Of a stretch of DNA of 60,773 nt, positions 13,001 through 28,000 are shown in pieces. Position numbers and translations under genes: made by a program. The stretch is taken from positions 498,784 through 559,556 of the forward strand of contig NMRA01000153.1 of the NCBI GenBank assembly GCA_002633005.1, given 5' to 3'. Every line of letters starts with the position of its first letter. Position 1 is the first letter of the stretch. Source of the stretch: Phoronis australis. Taxonomy: Eukaryota; Phoronida; Phoronidae. The notes beneath the pieces were generated by a model that ran no database searches, was not told the origin of the DNA, and saw only the letters and a list, made by a program, of their open reading frames with translations.

Positions 13001-16000
13001 CAACACATTAGCTGCTTGTCAGGGTTCTGCTTTAAAAAATTAAAGAGGGTGGAAATTAACATATAAGGATGGATGACCCCATCCCATTCGGGGTTTGGGG
13101 TATATCCCAAGAAAATTTAGACTGGAAAAAGTTAGTTCCTGCGTGTTGGTGAAATCTTCACTATCCCAAACACAATATTTAGAGAAAGCCACGGTAAGTT
13201 TTGCACAGTACACAGCTGGATATTTAAGACTAGGTGGGTAAACAAATTTAAAGACGGTGGAAAAGAAGGTGGGACAATTAAGTTGAGGCGTAATTAAAAA
13301 GGTGCAGTGCCCTGCAAGAACAATGCGTGGAGAAACCTGTTCACACAGGTACTTTTGCCATCACAGGTATGCTGTCTAGATACTCAGCTGGAGGACGCAA
13401 GAAATACCAGAGGCAAGTTGCCATCTGGACAAATCTTTGATCAATTTCTACGGTGCATACTTGTATTGAGCATGGCTTCGGCTGGTAAAAATTATCAACT
13501 TCAGAGTAAAATAAAATAAGAATGAAATGGTTTAATAAGCCAATACTAGCTAAATTCCAAACACAGCATGACTACACACAAAACAAGTGTCAACCTCATT
13601 GCATCCCTGCATCTAAGTGAAACGGGATGTCCACAACTAATATAGAACTATATTTTTGTTCAGAAATTTTGACAAAGTCAAAACTCCCTTTCTTGCGATA
13701 TTGTCCCCCAGACTGATGAACTGAAGGGTTGATACCATTTTCACCTTGCGGATATTAATTACCTATTCAAAAAGTAAAAATGAAAGCGCTCCGAGGAGCA
13801 AAACTAGGCGAAATTTTAACCAAAAACCATGTTAGAGATGACCTGAAAAGATGACGACAGAGATGATGACGAAGATGACAGCTATGAAGACGATGGTGGC
13901 GATGATGGACAATGCAAGTTAGGATATCATTCATATGACGAATGTAGAGGTCAGAAATTACTAAGAGATAGGCTACAGTCTCAAGCGACACTTGGCGAAA
14001 TTAACTGAAGAAAAGACGACGTCGGAGATGACAAAGATGACAAATATGATGATGGTGGTGGAGATGACGAACAACATCATAACATTCTTATGACGAACTT
14101 AGATGTCATAAAACAATAAGAAATAGGCTACAGTCTAGTTCAATAGAAGCTAAACCAACATCAATGCCGCAAGAGCGCTCAACAAAGGAACAGCGTTATC
14201 AGAAAATCTCAAATAACTCAAAAAGTAGATGTCCTAGCGAAAAATGGAAAACATCTTCTGAAAGGCCGTTCAAAACTCTATCTAAATTGAAAGTATCACA
14301 CAATTTCGTAAATTTTTCGAAAAAATGAAATTTTGCGTTTTTTTAAGAAATTCAGTCAAATATCTCGAAAACGGTAAGTCTGAGAAAAAAATTGGTTCAT
14401 TTGAAAGAGTATACCTTAGACAATCCACATGCAAAAATTCACGTCATTTCCTCCTCCCGTTTAAATGGCACCTTAGCACGACTGAAAATGGGTCAACATG
14501 CGCCAGATCCACCATCTTGAAAGTAACTTCTGGTTTTTAGCTTTGTATAATAGCAGGTCATAAGAAACTAATATCTGCAAAAATTCGAAGGAATTGGCCG
14601 TATAATGCGCCCTATACAGGAGAAAAAACGTTTTTCCCGAAATCAAGGTGCACATGTGCGAGTGCCAATATTTCCGCCATCTTTAACCAGAAGTGAACAA
14701 TTTCCTGTACACATGAAGTATACATCTGGTCCAATAATTGTGCCGATTTTCAGCCCTGTACATAAAAAATTGTAGCCTCCAGAAGCCTTTGAATCTTAAA
14801 ATGAAAACAAAATGGCCGCCACAGCCGCCATCTTGGATCCCATTATGACGAAAAACATTAGGCTTCCATAATTCCGAAACTACGTATCATGAGTAAATTT
14901 CATGATGATCGGACGAAAATTGAGACCTGTATCGTGCGAACAAACAAAAAACTTGATGGAAGAGCAACATACTTGGTGAAATTTATTTCGCCAAGTAAAT
15001 TTCGTCAACTAAATTAATAATACTTTGTCCTGATTAATCAGTCCTCTTACACACAACCTGTACAACTAAGGAAGCGTGAGATCTAAAGAGCCTGATTTTC
15101 CGAGAACTACGTGAAGATTCTATTTGCTAAATTTGCAAATTCCAAATATTATTTCAGAAGGAAAAATAACACAAAACGTTCTGCTTGCTTTGCTTTTTTC
15201 CGCTCAATTATGTCGCATGCCTGTTTTACCTTGATGGGAGCATGAGTTTATAGCTTCTCTGAACACAAAAAAAAACAGCGCCACCTTCAGAAAAGACGAA
15301 AAATTACTCGATCACGTCTGCCACAAACATTAATGTCCAGAATAGTAAAATAAAATTGGATGGATTAGTTATATTGCCATTTCTTGATAATTAAAGGGTA
15401 AAAATATTAGAATTGTGATATCAACTACTGGAATACATGAATTCCCTTTTAAATCTAAATCCGTGAAAGAACAGAGATTCCATGAATTCTATCAGTTTTT
15501 AGTTATTGTGGAGAATCCGGGTCTCTAACGATTAGTATCACTGTGATATTATCAAGACCACAATGCAAAGAGTAATTTCAATGACTATGAGTTCGTCATC
15601 ATTAAGCATGAAAATGTTTTCTGACGATCAGAAGACAATGTGATTATTCAAACAATGATGACAAAACAGTGACAATAAGCTTACCAAAATTGCATCTCTT
15701 ATATTCTTTTTAATATCGTCTATTTTCTCCTTTCTTTCACTGCAAGGAAAGGAACATATGAATTAGTATCAAAGAATGCATACATGATCATGACTATGAA
15801 ACAATAATAATTGGCAAAATCAAATGTTTGCGGCAAAGAGCAAAGGAACTTTAAATATACACCCATGCACACACAAGCAAATAGCGAACGATATTTCACA
15901 ACCAAAATGTTTATGAATTCAAAACAGTTCATATAATAGTAACACCAACGAGTTTACAGATCTAAAAGAGTGCATGTGTACCGATACTTTCTGAATTGAA

Positions 16001-19000
16001 TTAATTCTTACCAATTTTGAACAAAATAATTGCGAAAATTGCACTTGCTTCATGTTTCAAGGACTTCTAATATCGCTTTGAATTTTGACAACTTTTCAAA
16101 ATAATGTCTGTTGATAGCTATTGGATATGGCAAAGCATCATTCCGGTACCATATATAATTTACGCGAAAACGAGGACATACAATTTCACCTGACACTGAG
16201 GCCATATTGTGTCCTAAATTGGTGAGATCTTACCATAGCATTGTCTTTGGTTAAAAATAAAACTGTCAGAAACCAAGACTCTTTGGAAGTTAACGGAATT
16301 TAACAGCCCCTAGGTGTGAACAATTGAGGCTAAATATAGACATCTCTTCCTGCCTGAATTTGAAATTCAATAGGCGCATCCACCATTGAAGGATAGTTAT
16401 AGAAAATACATTACACAACTTGGTAATAGTGACATACAAGGGTCCTGCCTTTTAATAACACGTTTTCTCCGCTAAGTAACAGGCATCAGACTGGTTTTCA
16501 AAATCCGACATGCATCAAACTGGTTTTCAAGATCCGGAACCCCTGTAAATGACCATTGGCGTATCACCCGACCTACTTTTCAAAATGTAAGGCATGAGTT
16601 GACTTACAACCAAAGCACATCCAGTGCTGATAATTGTCTTTTTTTGCCAATTTCTCGTTGTCAGCATTGCAACTCAAAATACAATAATGCAAGTTTGCCT
16701 GCCTTAAATTGATGAATTGCAATTGCACACTAATTAGGGATACGAGAACCAGTACTTTGATGTGAAGAAGCAAGACAAGTGCTCGACACTTTAGTTGCAT
16801 TGTGGGTAAAGAATGTAGAAGAGTGATACTATGCTATTTCACGATAGGCCTACCATGATAGCACACCTGAGGAAAGGTCAAGGACAAAATCACCTCAAGG
16901 CACCAGTGTTAAGGGTACTAACACAAACATCTGCATAAGGCTTGCGGCCAGGATTCACACATTTTGCCAATGCATATCTCCACCATGTTTATTTCATTAT
17001 TTCTTCATTTTCTGAACATGAATTACAAAATTCATGTACGTGTTTGAAAGTCCATTTTCATACTAAGGGGAGTTTGTGTCTGAAGTCTTGGAATAAATGT
17101 AATGAACCAGTAACCAAAAATCCAAAATGTTGTAATTTGACTAATCTCCCAACATTTCAAACTCACTGCATACGTTTTCAAACTCAAGGCAAGTAAGCAA
17201 ACCTTGTAAGCAGTGACGAGCCAAAACAAGTTGTGAAGAACACTGTGTTTGCAAGCAGTTGATTTAAGATACCTAAACTACACTGTTATCGGACTGTTCA
17301 ACATGGTGTCATGCAAAAACATGACTCGCACACCTGCAAACACCGTTCACTCCAACAAAGCAGGCCGAATACCAGGTCACGTACTCATCGACTTCCTGGG
17401 TAAGTAGCGGGGGAAAAGTGATTATTACGCAGAAAGAGAATTGAAACAGAACAGTCCATGTTATTTTGAGAAGAAAGCAAAAGATAACGGAAGTCGCTGC
17501 TCTCACTGTCAGAACTGAGAATTGATGTTACAAAAGGAACTTGTGTGTCAATAAAGTGTAAAACAAATAAGCTTTTAAAATAACGTTTAGTGTTTCTCAT
17601 TCATAACAATAACATCACATTACAGACAAACACATGACCAAATTATATTTAATCTCGCACCCATTACACAGCTGTCGAAGCACATTTCTACATTTTATCC
17701 TTTAACTGTTTGGTGGTCCGTGTGTTGTGTTTCTACATGCATGTGAGTCCGCGACCGTGTATTTTGAGTGAACGAATTGTGTTTTGTGAGTCCGATCCCA
17801 TGTATTCGAGTCTGTGAACGGTGTTTGGAAGTACGTGCGTAGTGTTTTTACGCCCGACACAGTGTTTAGCAGTCTCTTAATCGTGTAGTTTAGGTACCTT
17901 ATGATTGTATAAGTACATATTTTTCCTCACTGATGAAAGTAATACAGTGAACCGTAAATGTGGCCATTAAATGTTGGATGTTCCTTACACTACTTTTGGT
18001 CTAAAACACTTTTCTGAGAAAATTTGCATAAAAAATCACATTAGTGACTAGCACGATCAAAGGGAATAACGTTAATTTCCAAAGTTCCTGTTTCAATGCT
18101 CGCTTCAGAGTTCTACTTCATTAAAATGCTTCTAGACAACCTTTTTCAAAATGTGCAGTTTAAAACCCATTGGCCACTTTTGGTTAGCGACAGGAACCGA
18201 GTGTGCAGCAAGTTTACAGTTTGGGAGGAGGAAAAACTGGGATGTCTGCTACATACTTAGGGATGACGGCCGCGTACTTAGGGATAACTGTTACATACAA
18301 TAATCCACTAAAGGTTTACATGACAAATCTCTTGAGCTTAGTTTTCTTTCATTTTGAGTCATTATGTAAAGCCAAGATGACCCAGAATAGAGTTCAAACT
18401 AGGCTATGTTGCCATTGACAGTGAATGCAATGATGTAAACATAACACTCAAGTGATCAACAACATTGATAAAAGTATTGTTGATCAATGAATACACAAAG
18501 GTACTGATCTTAGTGGCCAAGTTGTATGTAGTATAACATTGAACAGTCAATATCAATTCAAGGGACCCATCCACTCAACAGGCGTGATCACAGCATTCAT
18601 TCATAAATCTGAAAAGCAAGGATTTCTCTCATCTTCTGAAAGTAAACCCGCGATGAGGTCCAAAGCATGGTAAAATCACAAGAACTATTGAGTTTCTCAA
18701 ATTGATGACAAAGATTGCATCTCTCCATGAATATCAAGAATAACATAAATCTATCAAGAATAACATAAATCTAAGCAATTATTTCTTAAACTAAAGACGG
18801 CAATTTGACAGAAGGCCAGATTAGTGTTCAACAGTAAATTATTGCACTAAGTTCAACAGAACCCTGTCTTAAAGTGGAACTTGCAGGCTAATTCTTTATC
18901 TCTGTGACTGCTTGGCCAAATTAGAAACAAAACGATGTGGATATGAAGTAGATTGAAAATTGCCAAATGTTTTTAAGAAGCGAGTTTTGTGGAGAAAATG

Positions 19001-22000
19001 ATCCGCCGCAAATCAGTGAACCATGTCCAGTAAGTATCGCAATGTGGTGCTATGTGAGCTCGCAAGATACGTCATTCGTGCAAAGGTCACAGATTTGCAG
19101 AATTTTTTTTCACATTTACAAGTTGTCAGTGAATACAACTGTACTTTGCTTAGCATAGATTATGTATAAAATAGCATTCGTTTAGTTCCTGCTACACATT
19201 AGCATAGTTAGGAGCATGCAAATAACGTTTAATTAGTCCACGTTGAATACACACCTATGTTCAATTTCTTCCCTTAAAAATATGAATAATAAGCCACAAA
19301 GTCAGCATAAGATGGCAGAGGGCAGATTTATGTGCCCTGGACAAAAGGCCAGTAGTCTAATCTGTCCTGTTGTCCCACAACAGTTCCTTGGTCTGTTTAC
19401 AGGAACCTAAACTCCAGGTTGCAGAGTAGCAATAAACTGCAGTGGTTGCTAGGCATCAGACCCCTGATTACATTATTGAGCTGCATAAAGTGGCAGATGA
19501 ATTCTGAGCTAAAAATAGCACATCAAGTTTTAAAAATGTGCTGGCTGTGTCCTGGCGTTATATTTGCAACAGATTAACGGCCAGGCTGTGTTTCATATAT
19601 GTAGTAGCACAAAGCCTGTCCTGGTACAGTCCTGGTGCAGTCCTGCGGCAATAGGTGAGTGACTCAATGGGTGGCATTCAGGAATCAACAGGGAGCATTT
19701 CCTACTGCCCTCAGGAGATACATCTTCTTCACAGCAGGTGGCGTAGAGTAACATGTTTGACTTCATGGAAAGGTCCTTTTAGAGCATGTGATTGGACACG
19801 AGGAGATTAAACAGAAGTGAAATCATCACCTCATCATCTAGACACCTGTATTCGACCTGGCCACACTTCACAAACATAAGACACTGGTGGGTAAAGGTGG
19901 TATGATCACATACTTCACTTATACTGCATAGCTACATTTCACAAGGACTTGCGTGATTTCGCTTTTCTTGCAAGAAATTTGCTCCACCAACCCAACCCTG
20001 ATCAACAAAACATGGTTTGAAATTTCAACATCTACCAACAAGTTCCACCAAGTTGATTTCTAGCACACCGTGATTGCCCTAATGCTTACGGTAAGACAGT
20101 GATGCGGCCATTTCCAACAAACACGGTCGACCACGATGTGGTGTTTTTATTGTAGCACCTCTGTCACTGCAACATGATTTCCAAGACGGTATGGGTATAG
20201 TTAGCCAATTAAACTGAGCCGGTTGCTTACAGTCACAATATGAGAAATGACGACAATAACGAACATTGAGAGTCAAAACTATCAAACTGAACGAAAATCA
20301 GATGGACATGGTTTGCCAGCCTATCCTGCAATGATTGTCCCTGATCTGTTGCCATGCACCCTGCAAAGCACTGGATCCAAAAATAGATCTGAGAAGGTTG
20401 GAAATAACATGTGTTATGCAATCTTGCTCAGTAATGGTCCCCTACATGTATTGTATAACATATTTTCAGTGAGCACTAACTGTCCTTGGAGACCATCCAC
20501 AAAGAAACAAACCTCATAAGTGGAGAGGCAATTGAGACCACACTTTTGTGATACATACCAATTTACACCAAAACTTCACCAAGCCAAAAACACAAAATGT
20601 GATACTTCCACAAATGAGGACTGTGTATTTTGTATAAAAGGATTACATTATTACAACCAGAACAAGTAGCTTGAAGGGAGAGAACTTATTTTAATCAAGT
20701 TCCAAGAATATTTTTGTCTTTAACTAAATTGAAACGAAACCAATAAATTGGATTTTTTTCAATGCATTCTTGAAAAAAAACTTAAGTGAATACCGTGGTA
20801 ATTTTAAGCATTTCAGAGCTTCTTTTCTTAATATTGACAAACACCACCATGATACCCTAGGCTTGCGGTAATTTCAAACCCAGCAGCTGTATTCTTCACC
20901 ACAAGACAGACAACTGGGGTGAAAACAAAAAGTATTCATTTCATATTAACTTTTCTACCTTGTCTATAAAATACTTAATCTGACCTGCCACCTTAACCCA
21001 GGTTTTGGCAACACGTCATCCATGAGAAGGTAGTAACATTGTCTTGGCGGCATCCAATAGTGTAGTCACAGGGCGAGGGAACCAATGTCCATTGACAAGT
21101 GTCCTATGGCCAGCAATTTTGCATTTTTATTCCGCTGTTCAAAGTAAAAAATTTCCCTGCAGCCACCATTCACTTCATTGCCAACCAGTAAAAATGCTAA
21201 AATTCAGGTGTACAATTGCACAGTTACCCCACAAATGAGTCACTTCTATTCTCCCTATCCGCAAAAATTCAAATAAGAATCTTCTTCACAATGTAAGAGA
21301 CTCCCACCTGACATGTTCAAGTACACAGCTCATCTATGACTTTTCAACAGTATGGATCCCAAAGATCCTTACTTGGGCAGCATTCTGTCGACTAAGTTTA
21401 TTGACAGAAAAGACCTCGCAAAACCACGTGAGTGAAACATTAGCGTTTCGTGAATATGCTCGGGAGCTTCCTAGCCTAGACCAGCAAAATGGCGACCACT
21501 GAAGTGACTGTCTGGCGAGGTTCAATGTTGGAATTGTGGGATTGAATTCATAAATTATGGAATAGAATTCCGGCATTTCATCAGCGAAGACTTTTTCGCC
21601 ACAAGTACAAGCTAATGTCTTAAGCCACATTTACACAGGTGACAACTGTCATGTAGCAACTACCACGGAACAACTGATCGGGCGCAAGTGTGTGTGTGCA
21701 CACACCACTGACACGGAGCAAGCTGACACCGGTTTGAGAGGTGGAGCGAGTTGCACGTGATCAGTTGCTCCAGTGTCAACTACACGTCTAAACAACTGGG
21801 GCAGGGTGGAAAGGGATCATCTTTCAGTGCGTTTGCGCAATAGCGTATATACGGATGATCCGCTGGCATTCCACGTGGTTTGGACATTCACTATAGTTTA
21901 TGGCAGCATACGCAGTCTTTGTGACTCATGCTGATCCAGTTTGCAATCTAATGTTGTGTAAATGCGGTGCAAGTCTCATTTCTCGTGTAAAAACAGGGGT

Positions 22001-25000
22001 CTAAGGAACACTGGGTGAACGATATTTCCAAGGTTGGCTAAAAACAATAGAATTCCAAATTTGGTTGGTCTATGTAACATCTTCATTCTCAATTGCACCA
22101 TGGGGTAACTAACCATGTAAAATACCTAACATAGGTGCATAAATGTGGTAATTCAAATTCTACTGGTGCTTCAGCTTCAAATTAAGTTAGGACAACATCC
22201 AGACAGCACTGTTGCATAACAAAGCAAGCCAAGGCCTTGACCAAAATCTAGAGGGAAACAATTTACACTAGACTGATGGTAAATCAATAGATATTTGAAG
22301 ACACCTAATAGCTAAGTCCACCTGAATGTGGTTGAACAGTTGACCCAGATATTGATGCGCCACCAGCCCCAGACAGACATTCACTGGGGTCAGACAAGAA
22401 CATGTGTTAACCATGAAAGCCTGGATGTGAGCAACAGTGCTATTTTAATACAAGACAAATGCTATAAATATATAGCATTTAGATAAACAGCAAAAGAGCA
22501 TTGTTGCCTCTTCACAGGTTGAGACCTAACATGACACGCAATCTGCCAGGGTGCTTTTGGGATGAGGATTAACCTCAAAACGATAACAATTTGACGGTCT
22601 ACAATCGTAGAAATGAAAACGGAGGTTTGAATCCAAGTGAACAAATGTGTTTTTCGAAGACTGTGTTGGTTCCTGGCCAGGCGGTCTTTATAAATCCTTT
22701 GCTTCGTGGATTAGTCAGAGGATAGTCCGTGGATAGACGGTTCACAGAAAGTCCATAGATTAAGCATCACAATTGAGTCAAAGAGTGGAGAACAGAATAC
22801 TAGCTACCAATTGCACGTCAACTTCCAATATTTACTGCAGTAAAGATATCACCAGACCTTAGTCTCACAGAAGTTTTGTTGAAAAACTCTTCATACCGGG
22901 TCTAAGTACTATTAAAGAAAGAAAACTAAAGTAGTGGTGATACAGGATACCATTACATGATAAGCTTTGGAGATTGACGTGAATATTACAATCATTCAAC
23001 TGCAGAACTGGCAAGGCCAAAACACTATAGATTGAGCTGGAGCACTATAAGTTTAAGCAACAGCATAAAATTCTCAAATGCTTTAAGCAAGTCACCAATG
23101 TATGGTTCAAACCAAAGCGGTTATAACTTTTAAATTTGATTTAAAGGTTATAGCTCGGTCTGGACACTTTATAACTGGTTGTAACATTGTAACTGTGGTG
23201 CAGTTATAACCCTCTGTGAGGGAGGTTTAGTGAGAAACTCTAAACCGTTTAACATTTTGGGAACCCAGCATTTGTAAAAGTTATATTTCTGTACGTAGCG
23301 CTGCTGTAAATTTTTTTTGGAAACAATGGTGCACCAAGGCCTTAACAAAAGCAATACCACTGAAGACTAGAGACTAAAAGCAAGAACTAGGGTTACAACG
23401 GATTTAACTGTACCGTAGGTGAGAACGGTAACGATTGCACAGCAGTTACAACTGTAGAAAGAGTTAGAACTGGGTTTAGTAGATCTGTATACAGCTCATA
23501 AGTAGCGCATTACAATAACAGTCTGCTACCCACATGAAGTACGAAGGCTGCAGGTAGGTAGTGCATAGGGTTAAGTAGCACAACTCAGCTTAGAAAGGAA
23601 ATAAAGATTGTTCAAGATCATTAGATTGGTTTGAACTCTAACCCAGCTCTGATGGGGTGGTCAAACAGATGTCAAGCAGTTTACTATACTGAAGCCTAAG
23701 GGACATATTCTGCCAGCATCTAATCATTAACTGAAACCATGGGATGGTGGTAATGACCAGCCAAACTGGCCACTGACCACAACCACAGATCAGCCTCCCT
23801 CAAAGGCACTGCTACAAATCCAGGAGGAAAGAACACAAGCAAATTATGACCAATGAGCTCCTTATTCTTGGAGACCTCCTGCAGTGCAGGCACTATCGGG
23901 TTACATCATTTCCCAGACTCCATGCAAACTGATTAGGATTTGCTGGTTAAGCCCACTGTGCCTTTGACAGCTCCCAGGCTACCACTAACCAATTCCACTT
24001 CTTTCCTAGTCCTCAATAGCATGTCACAGAAACAATATCTGACAGACAATAAGTTTCAAATCCATGTTTGCAGGATAGTCTTCAGAATGGGATCCCAAAA
24101 AGGTTGAAATACACTGTGTCGTAATCCCAGTCAAAATGTGTAAATCAAGGCCTAAGAGGTGAACGGTTTTAATATTCCAGCAACAGTAAGCAATCATTAT
24201 GGAAGAACAAATGGAGGGCAATAACCACAGGATAATCAATACTTTATTTAACAAGTGCTCACAGCCAGGAATTGAGGAGAGGTCGGGCTGAAGGTAATGA
24301 GACAGCCTCGTAGGATGATACCGTCTTGAGTGACCCCCAGAGAAAACGTGACAGATTCAGAAAAGGAGCACTCAGACAGGTGATCATAAACAACTCCCGT
24401 GTCATTCTTTGACCAGAGACTGACCAATGACCAATATTGCCTTCAAGATGTACTGATCAACAAAACTCCACAATTAGTGACTAGCTGTGGTCACGGATGA
24501 GTGGGCAGCAAGCTTTTGATGTGCTTTATCTACACAACAATGAAGGTTGTCAAGAACCTGGTAACAACCAATTTATGCAAGGATGCATAATAGTAATGGT
24601 GTGAATAGGGAATCAATGAGTTGAGTTTATAGATCTCTCTTCAGTAATGGATGTTGTTAACAAAAACAAGTAGATAGGATCTGATCAACCATTGGCAATG
24701 TTTTCACTAGGCTTTGCCAGAGTGGGAGTGCAACCATGCTGAATTTTTTCTAAATATCGACTTTGGCTACGAGTCAGAATTTCACAACTGATGACAAGTT
24801 TCCAAATTGCTAAAATTCCACCATCTGCGCATGACTAGGTATCTGGGATGAGAAACAGCCAATGAGTCAAAACACATTGAAAAAGATCCCAAACCCACTA
24901 TCCAAATTAGTTAAAAAAATAGTTTCCCAAATACCGCTAAAGATCGCTTAGTTGCCATGTAGAATGGTGCAACAATTTTCAGTTCTAGAATGAGGCACAA

Positions 25001-28000
25001 GTTCAGATTGAACAACATACTCACAATATGTTGTGCTTTCTACCATGTCCTATTTTCACATTCACGGCCAGAATTCAAATACGGAACATCTTCCAAACAA
25101 TGCCATAACCAAGTTCTCTTATATTTTATGATCCTTGGCTAACCACTTTCCTTCTGGAGTTCCAACGGTAAAAAAAAATGTATTTAACATTTACTGAGGC
25201 ATTTTCTTGAATTTTCAAGAATTTCAGAGAGGTCTTTTACTTGCCTGAAGCATTTCATTGTACACAAGGGTGTAGTCAGGTTCTAAAGAAATACATAGTA
25301 GCATCTCCATCAAATGCAAGCCCCTCAGAAGTTTTGAAGCCAATGGCCCCCAAAAAGTTGTCTCAACATTTCTATTCTTATGCTGCGTGTAGATCACAGG
25401 AAAATCCTAATTACCAAGTGTCATTAAATTATTAATCACAGAAAAACTATGCAAATCTTTTAATACAACTACGGTAATGTTGTCCCACCATCTGTGGAAT
25501 ATCTGCTTCATTTCTAGCATAAATTATGTTGATTTGATAATTAATGCGGTATGGTATCAACTCTGAAATACTCTACAAAAACTGAACGATCGACACAAGT
25601 CACGGTACTTAAAAACAAATGTAAAAGATTGACAAAAATAGCAGCAGCGGTATGCTCTAAACTTATAGGTACAATTTCAAGTTGCCAACATTTTTTAACG
25701 TAAAAGCAAGCCTATTTGAAGGGACCATTAAATACAAATCCTGAACATTCTCTGGACAAATTTCAACATTAATAACTGTCTGACCCTAATTAATTAAGCA
25801 CAAACAGTAGTGAAGTGATGTAAAGTAACATGTTTGCCCAATGTAAGTAGACACAGATACAAGATGCAGGCCTCTGGCACAGTCCTTCACATGTCTTATC
25901 TAACATTGCATACATAGTTACACAAGGCCAAGACAACAGCCCATAAAATGTCACAAATTTAGGACACAATATGGCTGACGAGTAAAATTTTTTCAATTTT
26001 TTTCAAAATGATAAATAGCACCCAATTAATGCTTTAAAAGTTTCAAGTTTTTTACCATAGCTTCTGTCAGATGCTTTGTACAATTTGTGGACATTTCCAA
26101 CAACGTATGCTTTTCCCCTAATGCCCTTCTATACTACCATTTACTTTGTTCAGATAAGTGACTACATTGTCAGCATCATTAAACCTTCCTTTATAGCACA
26201 GCACATCATAACCGTGAATTCAACAACCCAAAAACGAGAAAACAGAAGAACGGAGAAAGTTTCTTAGCTGGACAGACATGAAAGCGACGTATGAACGTAA
26301 CCAGCAGTAGTGTGTCATCAACACTATGAGTTTTTTATGCCATATCCGCACTTCTCTGACATCAGAGCCAAAGCATGGTCAAATACTGAGTTGTCACAAC
26401 CACCACAAACGCGATGCATCGACATCCTTCATTGCACCATAAACCACGGGAAAGCAAGCAGCAATATCCGACGACTTTTCACACTAAACACAAAGGAGGA
26501 TGACTACTGCCTCGATTGGTGATTCCGACTCTACGTAGTAAGCATCAACCAATAAATGCTCGTAATTCGAAATCTTGTAATTAACACATCGTCAGCTGGT
26601 GTTTGCAGGTGTTCTAATTTGACAGCTGATCGACTGCTAAGTTTGTTTTTTGGTATTTTTGATACAAAATTGAGCATTTTAAGACTATTGAATGTATGTG
26701 AAAGTTTTAACCATAGTCCTTTTAGTGACTCCTCGGGTTTTTCTTCCCTTTCTTTTCAGGCCCAACATGTGTTTATGTGTTCAATAAATTTGTGTCATTC
26801 AAAATCATTCACTTCAGCTCCGTTTGATTTTGTATTTGACGCGATTTTGAGTAATTACTAGCGTGGTGATCTGAATAACATAGCCTAACTTTTCCTCGTA
26901 GAAAATGGCCCATTTGTTAAAAAATAAGGGACTGTCCAAGTGATCCTGGTTCTCCTAAATTTGAAATGTCACATTTTACAACAGCCCCAAAATAACCAGA
27001 CAAAACAAAGAGCTTTAGCTCAAAAAAATTGTTATCAACTGTGAAAAATAAAGAACTAGAGAAACATTCTTGGAAAGGTCTCACCACACTAAAACACTGA
27101 TGACCTAATCTTGATAACACTTGTGAAAACATTAATTTGTGTAGTGGACACCTTAGATTTCTGAAAATTTCACAAAGGCTAACATGACAACTTTCATAAC
27201 ATTTTATTCATAACAGACTTGAGAAAAAATTCTGTATCAAGATTATTGTAATATTTTTCTGGACATTGAGTAATTAGCTCAAAAGTGTGTTGGCTTAAGT
27301 ATGGTTGTCTTAATTTCGCAAAGACATTTAGCAGAAAGAAAGGTTTCTTGGCTTTGAAAAAAGCAAACAATATCATGTGAGTCCGCTACAGAATAGATTC
27401 CACATTGAACACTACAAAAGAGTTATCCGACAAGTAGTTTATGCAGGAAATAGTCGGATGGGTCACCGATTTGAGAACCTCCCACATAATAATGCCCATT
27501 AATCAGTGGTAGTAACTGGTTCTCAAATAAATTTTAAATAAGGGAACAACCTATCTGACTATTAGTCTAATTTTGTGGCAACTAATATCATGAAACATTT
27601 TAACTTGCAGTCTTGCAGTTGGAGAAAAACAACACTACTACCACAACTATACTTACTCTTGCCCAAAGCCATCCACATGCAATATTTTCATCTGCTTCAC
27701 TATAGTGGATTTTCCAGATTCTCCAGCGCCTTGAAATGAGAAGAGCAAAACTGTGTAAACATGGTAAACAGAGACAGGGAAAACAGTTATTTGAAAAACA
27801 GTCATCATTCTTTTTCATGAGGAACGAATAGAAAGAAAGTTCAACCGGCAATAAAAAACAGACTGACCACCTACCTAATAATAGTAACCTATGTGTTGCC
27901 CTATATAACTGTTTATCTTTTTGTAATTGTTTTTCAATCCTCTTGTTAGCCTCTCGTCTTTTCCTATCTTCCTCAGTTTCTTTGGGTTTTGTGAAGCAGC

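Noticed and set aside
21334-21630. 98-codon minus-strand frame
   Set aside because: Not recognised, with no supporting splice sites or start context; its 5' end runs into a possible MITE.
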